DNA of 14,835 nt from Planctomycetota bacterium (GTDB lineage: Bacteria; Planctomycetota; PUPC01; JACPCR01), in NCBI GenBank assembly GCA_030740295.1, contig JASLXP010001197.1, positions 1 to 14,835 of the forward strand. The letters are read 5' to 3'. The position numbers were made by a program, and so were the translations under genes. Shown piece by piece: positions 1 to 8,147 of this stretch. Under the pieces are notes generated by a model. It made no database searches. It was not told the DNA's origin and saw nothing but the letters and a program-made list of their open reading frames with translations. Numbering within the stretch: position 1 is the first letter of the stretch; the number at the start of each line of letters is the position of its first letter.

Positions 1-494
1 CCGCATCCCCCAAAAGCTCCGATGGAGACGAGAGCTTTGCCTTTTGCTTCCTCGACTCCCCGGCGGAGAACATCAAAAGCGTAGCGGTACTCGCGGCATC
101 CGGTGTCGATGCTGAGCGATTCGTAATCGATGTCCTCGCCGGTGAGGATCGGATCATGCCATCCGGTATGCAGGTCAAGGATGTAAGGGCAGCCCAGAAA
201 ACTCGGTATGGATGCTATACCCGGATAGCCGGCGCTCCAGATGGGGATCGCCTCTCCCCCAAAATAAGTGCGGCTCAGGCCCCGTTCAGCGCGCTCGCTT
301 ACGAGGTCGAGGTCGAACCATTGTTCCTCAACCGATTCCGCCTTGGGCAGCGGGGGCAGATCGTCTCTGGCATCCTTCTTCGGCGCCGTCACCGCGAGAG
401 CGCAGCGTCCAATAGCTTCACCGTTCCACCAGGCAAGGAAACGTTCCTTCGTCTCTTCCCAGTCTGGCTTGTAAAGAAGTTGTTGGGTTGACAT
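1..494 (-). CDS. Uroporphyrinogen decarboxylase-like protein, N-terminal part (truncated by window edge)
   Basis: The minus strand stays open from an ATG at 494-492 to the window edge, giving about 164 residues beginning MSTQQLLYKPDWEETKERF. The opening, with an early W-rich stretch (FLAWWNGEAIGR, residues 19-30) followed by an AVTAP strand, resembles the UroD-like/corrinoid methyltransferase-like proteins (MtaA/CmuA branch of the HemE superfamily) that occur in several copies in PVC and related genomes, often near sugar catabolism genes. True haem-pathway HemE starts differently, so a haem role is unlikely. There is no signal peptide, so it should be cytoplasmic. No Shine-Dalgarno is visible ahead of the ATG (upstream sequence reads CCCCGGTCATTCAA). 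It is transcribed divergently from the lyase gene at 629. The catalytic C-terminal part lies outside the window, so the family call rests on the N-terminus only. Substrate unknown. Confidence 0.6.
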   Translation of the reverse strand, partial: MSTQQLLYKPDWEETKERFLAWWNGEAIGRCALAVTAPKKDARDDLPPLPKAESVEEQWFDLDLVSERAERGLSRTYFGGEAIPIWSAGYPGIASIPSFLGCPYILDLHTGWHDPILTGEDIDYESLSIDTGCREYRYAFDVLRRGVEEAKGKALVSIGAFGGC

Positions 495-544
495 TTGAAT
501 GACCGGGGATGGCTCAATCTCCGGATTAGATTCTGAGATTGTGA

Positions 545-580
545 ATATTTCAATATCCGGGCTTGGAGTGTTAGTCTAAC
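545..580. promoter_or_regulatory. Two short palindromes in the divergent spacer before the lyase gene
   Basis: The 134-bp spacer between the UroD-like start (494) and the lyase start (629) is visibly more A/T-rich than the genes. It holds two small perfect inverted repeats: ATATT-TC-AATAT at 545-556 and GTTAG-T-CTAAC at 570-580. Arms of 5 bp are short and could arise by chance, but both lie where an operator for either divergent gene would be expected. No convincing -35/-10 pair was found. Treat as candidate regulatory sites only. Confidence 0.25.
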
Positions 581-628
581 CACAGCGCACAGCCTGGGAG
601 TATTTCCACTTGAGGATAGTCACCGATC

Positions 629-3600
629 ATGTTTTCACTCTTCGCCACACTCAGTTGGATTTTGGCTGCGGTATTTACGATGTCGAGCCTCGTCGCAGAG
701 GAGAATGCGGCACTCGTCGAGCGCGGGGCCCGGATCGAGGTCACATGCAAACACCCCAAGCCGCTCAACGAGCGCTGGCACAAGCCGCACGAGATGCTTC
801 GCGCCCAGCGTCCCTATGGCCCGATCATCAATGACCTCACGACCGGTGAGATTACCGTCTTCCTGCCGGTACCGCTGAACGTCATCAAGGTGGGAATACG
901 GCAATCGGACTACAAAGGCGGCTTTGCCATCGCTAAAGACGTGGCGCTCTCCGCGCAGCAAGCTCAAGAGAAGAAGCTTGTTCTTACGAACGCGCCCGAA
1001 CAGGTCCAGTTCTTCGATTACGCGGCTCGCACGGACCGCATCCGGATCGGTATCAGTTCGGTGTATCCGCCCGCGAAAGGGCCGCAGGATCGGAAATACG
1101 GTGGCATCACCCAGGTGCAGGTGATCGTTTCTGACGACCTTGACAAGCTCTTCGCGATTCCGGACAACTATGCCAGCGGGCTTCCCACCTTTGTGATGCG
1201 CACGCCGAACCTCGATCCGCAGGCAGCTCCGGATGTGACCGGCAAGCCGCGGAAGGTCACCGGCCACCCCTGCACTATCTGGGACAAGCAGGACATCCGG
1301 GAACTGAAAGCGCAGATTGCCCGGCATCCGCAGGCGAAAGAGGCGTACGACGGGATCGTAGCCTTCTGCGAGAAGGCTTGCGCCATGCGGATGGTCGTGC
1401 CGGACGAGCCTGATCTCGGAACCAACCCGAAAGTTGGCAGGATGCATAACGCGGTTGCGACCGGAATCGGCAACCTTGGGATTGGCTACGCCCTTTCCGG
1501 TAAGGAGAAGTACGCGCAGGAAGCCAGGCGCCTTCTCCTTGAATTGGCCAAGCGTTACGAAGGCTGGCCCCTTCACCGCCACCCGAAATTTACACACGAC
1601 AACTCCAAGTGGAGCTGGCAGCGGCTGGGCGACGCGATCTGGCTGATCCCTGCCGCATGGGGCTTCGATCTGATCCACGAGAGCCCCTCTCTATCCGATG
1701 AGGACCGCAAGACCATCGGCGAGCACTTCGTCCTGCCCTGCGTCAAGAACATCATGCGCCACGAGAGCATTATTGCCGCGCCCACTAACTGGTCGGCCAT
1801 CTGCTCTGCGGCCGTCATGATTGGAGCTCGTGCCGTCGGGCACAAGGAGTATTACGAGAAGAGCTACCTCGGTCTCACCCGCAAGATCGAAGACAAACGA
1901 GGAGGTCTCTTTTTTCACCTCGATAAAGGCATCGACGACGATGGCATGTGGGCAGAGGGAGCGATCGGGTACCAGTTCATGGCCATTCGAGGCCTGCTCG
2001 TCATGGCGGAGATCCTGTGGCACGACGGCATCGACGCTTACGGCTATCGGAACGGGCGATTGAAGAAAGTGTTCGATTCTCCCATCTGGTACTGCTATCC
2101 CGGCGGCCGCACTTCCCCGGCCATCCATGACAGCGGCAGTTCCGACCTGTTCGGCCGCGATGCCCACCTCTACCAGTACGCCAGGAGGCGCTACAGCGAT
2201 CAGACTTACAACGCCATCCTCTGCAATGTCACCCCGACTCTGGAATCCGTCTTCAACCTGTTCCTGCCGGCGTGCGAGTTCGGCCCGGTCAACGCGGCAG
2301 ACCTGCCCCGCGTGCCTTCAGTACTTTTCCCCGGCGTCGGATTCGCCATCGCCAGAACAGGGGATGGCGACGAAAGCCGCTACCTGCTCCTCGACTACGG
2401 CCCGAACCGCAGCCATGGCCATCCGGACAAACTCAGCTTCTGCCTTTATGGACTTGGACAAGAGCTTTTCGCGGATGCCGGCTCGGCCTGGTATTCCACC
2501 GACATCTACAAGCGATACTACTCGCACTCGCTCGCGCACAACACGGTAACGGCCAACGAAGTGAGCCAGATCATGACCGGAGGGAAACTCGAAGCCTACG
2601 GCTCGTGCGGCGACCTGTCACTGATCCGGGCGAGCTGCGATTCCGCCATCCCTTCCTGCGTGCTGGACCGCACACTTTTTCTATCGGGAGACCGGCTATA
2701 CGACATCACCATGGTACTGAGCGGCATCCCCTTCACCTTTGATCTGCCCTATCACTGCTACGGCAAGTTGGATCAGAAGATCGCCACATCGCCGTGGAAG
2801 GATCACCCCAAAGAGAAAGCTGGGTACAGCTATTTCAAAGAGCCGCTGTCCGCGAAAGTGGATGGAAAGTGGAAGTGCAGTTGGTCGGTGCCCCGCGGGA
2901 GGGTAGACCTGCACACCGTTGGCGAGCCAGGCTCCGAGATTGTCTTTGCCACAACACCGAAGGGAGGGGCGGACCTGCCGACCGCCATGATTCGCAGAAG
3001 GGGAACCAATACCACCTTCGCCAGCGTCATCGATCTCGTGCCAAACGGCAAAGCTCCAAGCATCCAATCGGTCTCCCGAATAACACTTCCGGATAATCGC
3101 GGGTACGCGCTCAGAACCGAGTTGGCAACAGGCGGCCACGAAGTATTGATGACCAGCTTCTCAAAAGGTACGTTGGCCTTCGGCGATTGGCGGACCGACG
3201 CTCGAACTGCATTCGTTCAAGTCCGGGACGGGAGGCTCTCTGCCTTTTACATGGCCGGAGGGACAATTCTGGAAGGGCCGGCCGGTCGAGTGGAATCCTC
3301 CGAGCCGACTCTCCTGGCCTATCGCGTCGTCAAGGAGGGTTTGGCGCAGTTCTTGAATCAATGCGGGATCGCGAGTCAGGTTACGTTGAAGGGCATCGCG
3401 CCGGCCGATTCGGTCTGCGCAGTGGGCCCCGATGGCGCCCGGCTTTCCATCAAAGCGATCGAGATGAAAGGTGATTCAGCCGTGATCAGATCCGTCGCCT
3501 TCCAGAAGGCCGAACTGATCAGCGGAACGCAGCCGACGGTCGCAGAGCACACGGCACGTCTGCGGCGAGAGAAGGTCGTCGCGTCATTGGCGCGTGAACG

Positions 3601-4147
3601 GAAGGAGCGTGAGGCCATCGAAAAACAGATGACCGCGCAATACGCCAGGGCCAAAGCCTCAGGCATTCCGGATGATTACTTCGTGCTTCTCCAGGCGGAG
3701 AAATTCGTGTCCGAGGGCGGCGGAAAGGTCACCATCACCAAAAAGAAAGTGGCCACCTTTGGCGACGCATTCCTCAAATGGGACAACCGAGGCCACTGGA
3801 TCGACTACGACTTCGACGTCGCGCACGAAGGCTACTACCAGGTCATCTTCAAATACTGCCGGGAGGGCGGCCCGGTCACCCGCTCGCTGCAGATCGATGG
3901 AACGTATCCCTCCGAAGCAGCCAGGGGGATCGAAATGCCTGGCACCGGCGGCTGGTCCAACGGCGCGGACAACTGGAAGCTGTATCACTTGAAGTGGCCT
4001 CTCATCGGGAAGCCATTCTTCGTATTCCTGAAGGCGGGCAAGCATCGCCTCCGCGTCGAAAACGTCAGCGGCGGCGGCCTCAATCTCGACTACATCCTTT
4101 TCGCCGCTCCTTTCCTCGACGTGCGCAAGGACTTGGTCGAGAAGTAA
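629..4147 (+). CDS. Secreted heparinase II/III-family polysaccharide lyase (alginate-lyase-like) with C-terminal CBM6/35-like domain
   Basis: This 1172-residue protein probably cleaves a uronate-containing polysaccharide by beta-elimination outside the cytoplasm. Residues 1-23 form a hydrophobic signal peptide (cleavage likely after LVA). Residues 30-170 look like a discoidin-like beta-sandwich. Residues 215-560 are an alpha-rich toroid with TNW (386-388) and EGAIGYQ (443-449, Tyr448). Residues 565-900 are the heparinase II/III beta-sandwich, with SHGHPD (595-600) and HNTV (637-640). Asn387, Tyr448 and one of His596, His598 or His637 are candidate catalytic residues by analogy with PL12/PL17/PL21 lyases; this mapping is inferred. 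A charged, probably coiled stretch (975-1010) links to a CBM6/35-like domain (1018-1160: QAE, GHWIDYDFDV, AGKHRLRVEN). The family is usually 600-900 residues, so this is a long multidomain version. TGAGGA at 611-616 is 12 nt from the ATG, a rather wide spacing. The next gene follows on the same strand. PL subfamily and substrate cannot be fixed by eye. Confidence 0.85.
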   Translation: MFSLFATLSWILAAVFTMSSLVAEENAALVERGARIEVTCKHPKPLNERWHKPHEMLRAQRPYGPIINDLTTGEITVFLPVPLNVIKVGIRQSDYKGGFAIAKDVALSAQQAQEKKLVLTNAPEQVQFFDYAARTDRIRIGISSVYPPAKGPQDRKYGGITQVQVIVSDDLDKLFAIPDNYASGLPTFVMRTPNLDPQAAPDVTGKPRKVTGHPCTIWDKQDIRELKAQIARHPQAKEAYDGIVAFCEKACAMRMVVPDEPDLGTNPKVGRMHNAVATGIGNLGIGYALSGKEKYAQEARRLLLELAKRYEGWPLHRHPKFTHDNSKWSWQRLGDAIWLIPAAWGFDLIHESPSLSDEDRKTIGEHFVLPCVKNIMRHESIIAAPTNWSAICSAAVMIGARAVGHKEYYEKSYLGLTRKIEDKRGGLFFHLDKGIDDDGMWAEGAIGYQFMAIRGLLVMAEILWHDGIDAYGYRNGRLKKVFDSPIWYCYPGGRTSPAIHDSGSSDLFGRDAHLYQYARRRYSDQTYNAILCNVTPTLESVFNLFLPACEFGPVNAADLPRVPSVLFPGVGFAIARTGDGDESRYLLLDYGPNRSHGHPDKLSFCLYGLGQELFADAGSAWYSTDIYKRYYSHSLAHNTVTANEVSQIMTGGKLEAYGSCGDLSLIRASCDSAIPSCVLDRTLFLSGDRLYDITMVLSGIPFTFDLPYHCYGKLDQKIATSPWKDHPKEKAGYSYFKEPLSAKVDGKWKCSWSVPRGRVDLHTVGEPGSEIVFATTPKGGADLPTAMIRRRGTNTTFASVIDLVPNGKAPSIQSVSRITLPDNRGYALRTELATGGHEVLMTSFSKGTLAFGDWRTDARTAFVQVRDGRLSAFYMAGGTILEGPAGRVESSEPTLLAYRVVKEGLAQFLNQCGIASQVTLKGIAPADSVCAVGPDGARLSIKAIEMKGDSAVIRSVAFQKAELISGTQPTVAEHTARLRREKVVASLARERKEREAIEKQMTAQYARAKASGIPDDYFVLLQAEKFVSEGGGKVTITKKKVATFGDAFLKWDNRGHWIDYDFDVAHEGYYQVIFKYCREGGPVTRSLQIDGTYPSEAARGIEMPGTGGWSNGADNWKLYHLKWPLIGKPFFVFLKAGKHRLRVENVSGGGLNLDYILFAAPFLDVRKDLVEK

Positions 4148-4297
4148 CCGATGCCGCTCGCAAGGAATCCCTCGCTTTTGAGTTTTGGCACAGACGGGGC
4201 GACACACGACACCCGAGACATGTGATGACCGAATGCCGGATACTTCTGTCGAGCGTTCTTGCCGCGGTTGCGTTGCATGGGAGCGAGGCCCGCAGTC

Positions 4298-4303
4298 TGA
4301 GGA
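4298..4303 (+). promoter_or_regulatory. Shine-Dalgarno that supports a GTG start at 4312
   Basis: TGAGGA at 4298-4303 lies 8 nt before the in-frame GTG at 4312. Translation from that GTG gives MAFRRGLAVFML, a textbook signal peptide start (two arginines then a hydrophobic core). The alternative in-frame ATG at 4225 has no comparable ribosome site. This decides the start chosen for the following gene. Confidence 0.5.
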
Positions 4304-4311
4304 CCTTTTCT

Positions 4312-5781
4312 GTGGCTTTTCGCCGTGGTCTGGCAGTCTTCATGTTATGGCCTCTTTTGGCATTTCCCGGGGTTCTGGCGGAAGCCATCGTCTTTCCGGC
4401 TGAACGTGTCGAGAGGATTCTGCCGGAGTATCGCAGCTTGCCGGTTCTTGCCTCTGACGTGTCTCTGGCCCGTCTGCTGGCAGAACAGCCGGCGGGGGCA
4501 GTGGACTTTGGAAAAGGTCTGCGCGCCAGACTGCCAGACAGTGCCGATGTGGCCCTTTTCATGTCATACGACTCCCTCATGGCCACGAATCATCACACCC
4601 CTTTCTCCGCAGCGCACGCAGTCATCGCTTACGCGGCCGGCGCGTGGTATCGATTCGTTGATGAAGGGGCAATCGACAGAGGTCACGACCTGCGCCAATA
4701 CAAGGTCATCGTTGTTCCTTATGCGCCGATCGAACGCGGCGACGTCGTCAACAAGCTGTTGGACGCGGGCCGCGCGGGTGCGACGCTCATCATCGGTGAC
4801 CCTCTGGCATTCTCGAATGACCGTGACGGTACCGAGCTGAAATCTTGGCGCAGCTCGTTGCTCGGCAACCTGAAAGTAGGCGAGCCATTCTGGTCTTATG
4901 CCGGTGACATTTTGACCTCGCCCGTGAAGACAGACGGCGCCCTTCACGTTCCAAGGCAACTGCGCGCCCAATCGATCCGGAACGCCACTGACATGCAGAC
5001 GATTCTGAGGTACAAGGACGGTCGTGCTGCGGCTGTCCGAAAGAAATTCGGCAAGGGGGAAGTCATTCTGTTCGGCTTCAATGCCCTCTCCTTCCGCAAT
5101 GCTTACGACAGAGCTTGGGCATCCTTTTTCCGTTCGCTTTTCAGCTCGGTTGGGGTGGAGCTCGATCATCCTTTGTGGCGGCTGAAGCTGCCCTTACCCG
5201 AATCCATGCAGGAGAAGGAGGATGAGGCAGCAGAAATCTGTCTTACCGGCAACCATGTTCGCTGGGAACGCAACCGGCCGCGCTTTTTCGGCAGCTTCAA
5301 CGTCGGCGGGCGTTACCGCTACAGCCTCAAGCCCGATGTCGTGCCAGACGAAGGCGGGGACACCGGTTGGATTCCTTTCATCAGAGGCGACCTGTGCGAC
5401 CGGCACTCGTGTCACGCAGTGCTGCCGCGCTTCAGCTATCGCAATCATCGCAACTGGATCGTCTCATGGAACGAACCCGGGCCGCTCACAATCACTGTTG
5501 ACCTCATGCAGGAATGGAAGCTCGAGAGGGCCGCACTGGTCATCGCGGATTACGTCCCGGACATCACCATTTACACCAGCAGGGACAGCGAGAAATGGGG
5601 CAAGGAATCCACAAGGAAAGGAGAGGGCAAAACAACCGACATCATCCGTGCCGACTTAACGGCCTCGTCAACCGCCCGGTACCTTCAGTTTCGCCTTGAG
5701 CCGCGCCCGGTCGGTTCAACGATGACGATAGCCGAAATGGAGGTGTGGGCAGACCCGTTTCGCGTACATTCCCCCAAATGA
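4312..5781 (+). CDS. Secreted protein with class I glutamine-amidotransferase-like domain and C-terminal discoidin-like domain
   Basis: From the GTG at 4312 the product is 489 residues. Residues 1-24 are a signal peptide (RRGLAVFMLWPLLAFPGVLA, cut near A23/E24). Residues 80-285 resemble the GATase1-like fold found in beta-galactosidase trimerisation domains: a strand-turn YKVIVVPYAPI (130-140), GATLIIGDP (156-164) and the late motif FGKGEVILFGFN (246-257). I see no catalytic Cys nucleophile in the usual place, so a structural or binding role is more likely than glutaminase activity. Residues 385-480 resemble an F5/8-type C (discoidin) sandwich: ITIYTSRDSEKW (418-429), then ARYLQFRLEP (455-464) and MTIAEMEVWA (471-480), as in carbohydrate-binding modules. 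It lies 164 nt after the lyase on the same strand, so co-transcription is likely and a joint role in polysaccharide binding or breakdown is inferred. An ATG at 4225 would add 29 residues. Exact function unknown. Confidence 0.7.
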   Translation: MAFRRGLAVFMLWPLLAFPGVLAEAIVFPAERVERILPEYRSLPVLASDVSLARLLAEQPAGAVDFGKGLRARLPDSADVALFMSYDSLMATNHHTPFSAAHAVIAYAAGAWYRFVDEGAIDRGHDLRQYKVIVVPYAPIERGDVVNKLLDAGRAGATLIIGDPLAFSNDRDGTELKSWRSSLLGNLKVGEPFWSYAGDILTSPVKTDGALHVPRQLRAQSIRNATDMQTILRYKDGRAAAVRKKFGKGEVILFGFNALSFRNAYDRAWASFFRSLFSSVGVELDHPLWRLKLPLPESMQEKEDEAAEICLTGNHVRWERNRPRFFGSFNVGGRYRYSLKPDVVPDEGGDTGWIPFIRGDLCDRHSCHAVLPRFSYRNHRNWIVSWNEPGPLTITVDLMQEWKLERAALVIADYVPDITIYTSRDSEKWGKESTRKGEGKTTDIIRADLTASSTARYLQFRLEPRPVGSTMTIAEMEVWADPFRVHSPK

Positions 5782-5798
5782 TATGGCTCCAGATCATC

Positions 5799-8042
5799 CT
5801 ACTGCTCACCGGCACTCAATTGAATCCGCACTCTGGAGCTTGTCGATGGCGGATTATCGTCACGGTACGAGAACATGCGGAAGGAGTGACGCTCGAGTTC
5901 CGGGAAGGAGCCACGCAGGCGGTCGCTGACATCTGTGCCTTCCGGGCGTGCGTCCGTCCGTTCCACCTTGACTCCGCCATACCAGACTCGGCCTTTCACT
6001 TTGAATCGATAGAGGAAGACGTTTCGCAATGAAACTGCTTCTGCCGGCACTTTGAACTGCGCGCTCACTGTTCGCCACTTTTCATTGAAACGGTTTGCGA
6101 GCCCGGACCGATCGACGTGCCCCTTTTTGGTGTTGAACCGCAGCACGATCAGGCTCTGGCCCCCGCCTTCCGCTTTGCCGGAAATGGTGACTTTCAACGG
6201 CACGGCAGGATCGACCCGTGCTTGACTTGAAAGCCGCGCCACGATGTATCCATCCTCGAAGGCTCGAAAGCCGGAGGGATCTTCCGCGTCCTTCCAGCTT
6301 GAGCCATCTTCTTCGGCCAGCGGCAAATGGAACAGGCGAGCCCCCTTCTCAGGATCGAGAACCAGCGACTGACCGGCAAAGAGCTTTCCGTTCCATGAGA
6401 TGGCCTGAAGGCCGTCACTGACGGAGGGATGCCGCAATTCGTCCCGCAGAACCTCAATCCGGATGAGCGGCTTTACTTTCTGCGCGGGTAACCGGTAACC
6501 GGGCTCCATCCATTCGGTACCAGGGATGCCGATTTCGTGTGGGAGCATTGCAGGGATCGCCAGATCCTTGTCTGTCTCGACGATGAACGGTGCTCCGCGT
6601 TTAGACTTTGCGGTGAATCTGACCGGCGCTTTCAGTTTGCCGTCGTAGGCCTCATCAAAGTAGACCCACCAGTCAGCGACTCGTCGCTCTCCCGGTTTGA
6701 TATCGCCTATGGTCAGGGTTTCCGGCGCGGAATTACTCTCCTTGAGAATCAGCTCTTTCGGTCGTTGAAACGTCACTCGGATGTCGCGGGCCACTGCTTC
6801 ATCGGGATCGAGGAAGAAAGACGCCTCCCGCGTGTTCTCCACGATCGCTCTCACGTGAATGAACTTCCCCGGCTTCGCGTTATCGAGCGGAAAATCAACA
6901 TGCAGACGCACAGCCGGTTTCCTGCGCACGATGTCCATGCCCACGTTCTCTAACGCGAGGTGCCGGCGGACGTGGCGTTTGATGGATACTCTTCGGGTAT
7001 TCCAATCCGGGCCGGTCGGGATGCTGGTATCCGCGTTCCACGCTTTTGTCGCGGAACAGGCACCGCTGCAGTAAAAGAAGTAACCGAGATTCTGCGGGAA
7101 TTTTTCCCTGGCCATCTTCACATTATCTGACCAGCGGCAGAGCCTCATGCCTGACGGATGCGACACCTGTGAAAACAGCAGCCAGTCATTCTTCTTCACG
7201 ACGTCGACGTATTTCCTCTTCCAGATTTTTTCGTTGTTTGGATAAGCGAAGAGACCATCGCAAAGCCCGGGCTTGATGATTTCCTTCAGGTGATGCGGGA
7301 TGAGGCCCCATGCTCCGAGCTTCGTGCCGGGCGGCGCCATGTCCCACGTGCTGTGTCCCGTGGCCAGATAATAGAAGACCTTTCGGCCGTCAGATGACTT
7401 CTTCATCTCGGAGTGGATCTCGTTGATGACCTGCACCCACTTGTCTGCCCACCATTCGCGAGTGTCGTTGTCCCACTTCAGCGGTTTGCCTCGTTCGGCC
7501 TCTATCTCCTTGCGGAAACGTTCCATGCACCATCCGACCTCGTCGCCATCTTTCCGATAGAAGGGCGAGCCGCTGAAATGGCCGGGCAACTCTTCGAGGA
7601 AGGTCAGGCCGGCTACATTTTCAGGTTTGCTGATGTGGTCGAGAACTACGCTGATCTGGGCGCGCACATTTTTGAGCACCTTTTCCTTTACGCCCGGCTT
7701 GTACAGATAGTGCAGGAACGTGGCCTGATATCGATTTTCTTTGCAGTCGCCGGCACTCATGATCGGCCACACGCGGATGACTATCTTGAGGTCCGGATTC
7801 AGCTCCAGCATCTGGTTGAGCAGTTCGGTCGTTTCCTTTGATGCGGAAATGTTTCCGTAGCAAAGGTAGACCCAGTCGTATCTCGCCACATCGAGAAGGG
7901 TCATATTGCCCAACCCGCCAAAGTATGCACCGACCCCCCATTCCCAGTATTGGTCTTTGCGTGGGGCGGAATCCGCTGGCGCCAGGAGAAGTGCGGAAGC
8001 CAGAAGGAGCGATACGGTTCGCAGGCTGCTTGTCTGTGTCAT
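5799..8042 (-). CDS. Large secreted protein of unknown family, TIM-barrel glycoside-hydrolase-like with C-terminal CBM-like domain
   Basis: This 747-residue product begins with a clear signal peptide (SLRTVSLLLASALLLAPADSA, residues 6-26). Residues 32-345 alternate strands and helices in a way that suggests a (beta/alpha)8 barrel: WVYLCYGN (57-64), LKIVIRVWP (85-93), VAGLTFLEELPGHF (143-156), KVFYYLATGH (221-230), DGLFAYPN (262-269) and LGYFFYCSG (319-327). Glu150 or Glu151, at the end of a predicted strand, could be a catalytic acid, but that is inference. Residues 375-490 look like immunoglobulin-type sandwich (VRAIVENTREASFFLDPD). Residues 590-695 resemble a CBM4/9-type module (PLKVTISGKAEGGG; FNEKWRTVSAQFKVP; VWYGGVKVER). 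I cannot name a GH family. The gene converges on the GATase-like gene with a 17-bp gap and no visible terminator. No Shine-Dalgarno precedes the ATG; the upstream stretch is the repeat-like tract at 8081-8120. Confidence 0.6.
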   Translation of the reverse strand: MTQTSSLRTVSLLLASALLLAPADSAPRKDQYWEWGVGAYFGGLGNMTLLDVARYDWVYLCYGNISASKETTELLNQMLELNPDLKIVIRVWPIMSAGDCKENRYQATFLHYLYKPGVKEKVLKNVRAQISVVLDHISKPENVAGLTFLEELPGHFSGSPFYRKDGDEVGWCMERFRKEIEAERGKPLKWDNDTREWWADKWVQVINEIHSEMKKSSDGRKVFYYLATGHSTWDMAPPGTKLGAWGLIPHHLKEIIKPGLCDGLFAYPNNEKIWKRKYVDVVKKNDWLLFSQVSHPSGMRLCRWSDNVKMAREKFPQNLGYFFYCSGACSATKAWNADTSIPTGPDWNTRRVSIKRHVRRHLALENVGMDIVRRKPAVRLHVDFPLDNAKPGKFIHVRAIVENTREASFFLDPDEAVARDIRVTFQRPKELILKESNSAPETLTIGDIKPGERRVADWWVYFDEAYDGKLKAPVRFTAKSKRGAPFIVETDKDLAIPAMLPHEIGIPGTEWMEPGYRLPAQKVKPLIRIEVLRDELRHPSVSDGLQAISWNGKLFAGQSLVLDPEKGARLFHLPLAEEDGSSWKDAEDPSGFRAFEDGYIVARLSSQARVDPAVPLKVTISGKAEGGGQSLIVLRFNTKKGHVDRSGLANRFNEKWRTVSAQFKVPAEAVSLRNVFLYRFKVKGRVWYGGVKVERTDARPEGTDVSDRLRGSFPELERHSFRMFSYRDDNPPSTSSRVRIQLSAGEQ

Positions 8043-8080
8043 CTGATTATGTTCGCTTTGAGAGATGATGAAGATGGAGA

Positions 8081-8120
8081 GGATTGGTGATTATGAGTCA
8101 GATTAAGATCAAGATATTGG
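8081..8120 (-). repeat. Degenerate AATC-rich tract with about 7-bp spacing upstream of the 747-aa gene
   Basis: Read on the minus strand the 105-bp gap between the two minus-strand genes contains GATCTTAATCTGACTCATAA and then TCACCAATCC, in which TAATC/AATC/CAATC units recur at roughly 6-7 bp steps. It resembles, in weaker form, the period-7 tracts ahead of the two genes at 9200 and 9393. The match is imperfect and could be ordinary A/T-rich leader sequence. Confidence 0.3.
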
Positions 8121-8147
8121 CTGCGGTCCCAAGGCCATGATCCTGAG

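Noticed and set aside
635..1678. 347-codon open frame on the minus strand
   Set aside because: It lies wholly inside the lyase gene, is rich in Arg/Val/Asp with no domain, and the opposite frame has clear family motifs.
3659..4207. 182-codon minus-strand frame
   Set aside because: Antisense to the lyase C-terminal domain, with no recognisable motif or ribosome site.
3778..4224. In-frame upstream extension of the GATase-like gene
   Set aside because: It overlaps the lyase CBM by 370 nt, is very Arg/Pro-rich, and would bury the signal peptide in the middle of the protein.
4564..5169. 201-codon minus-strand frame
   Set aside because: Antisense shadow of the GATase-like domain.
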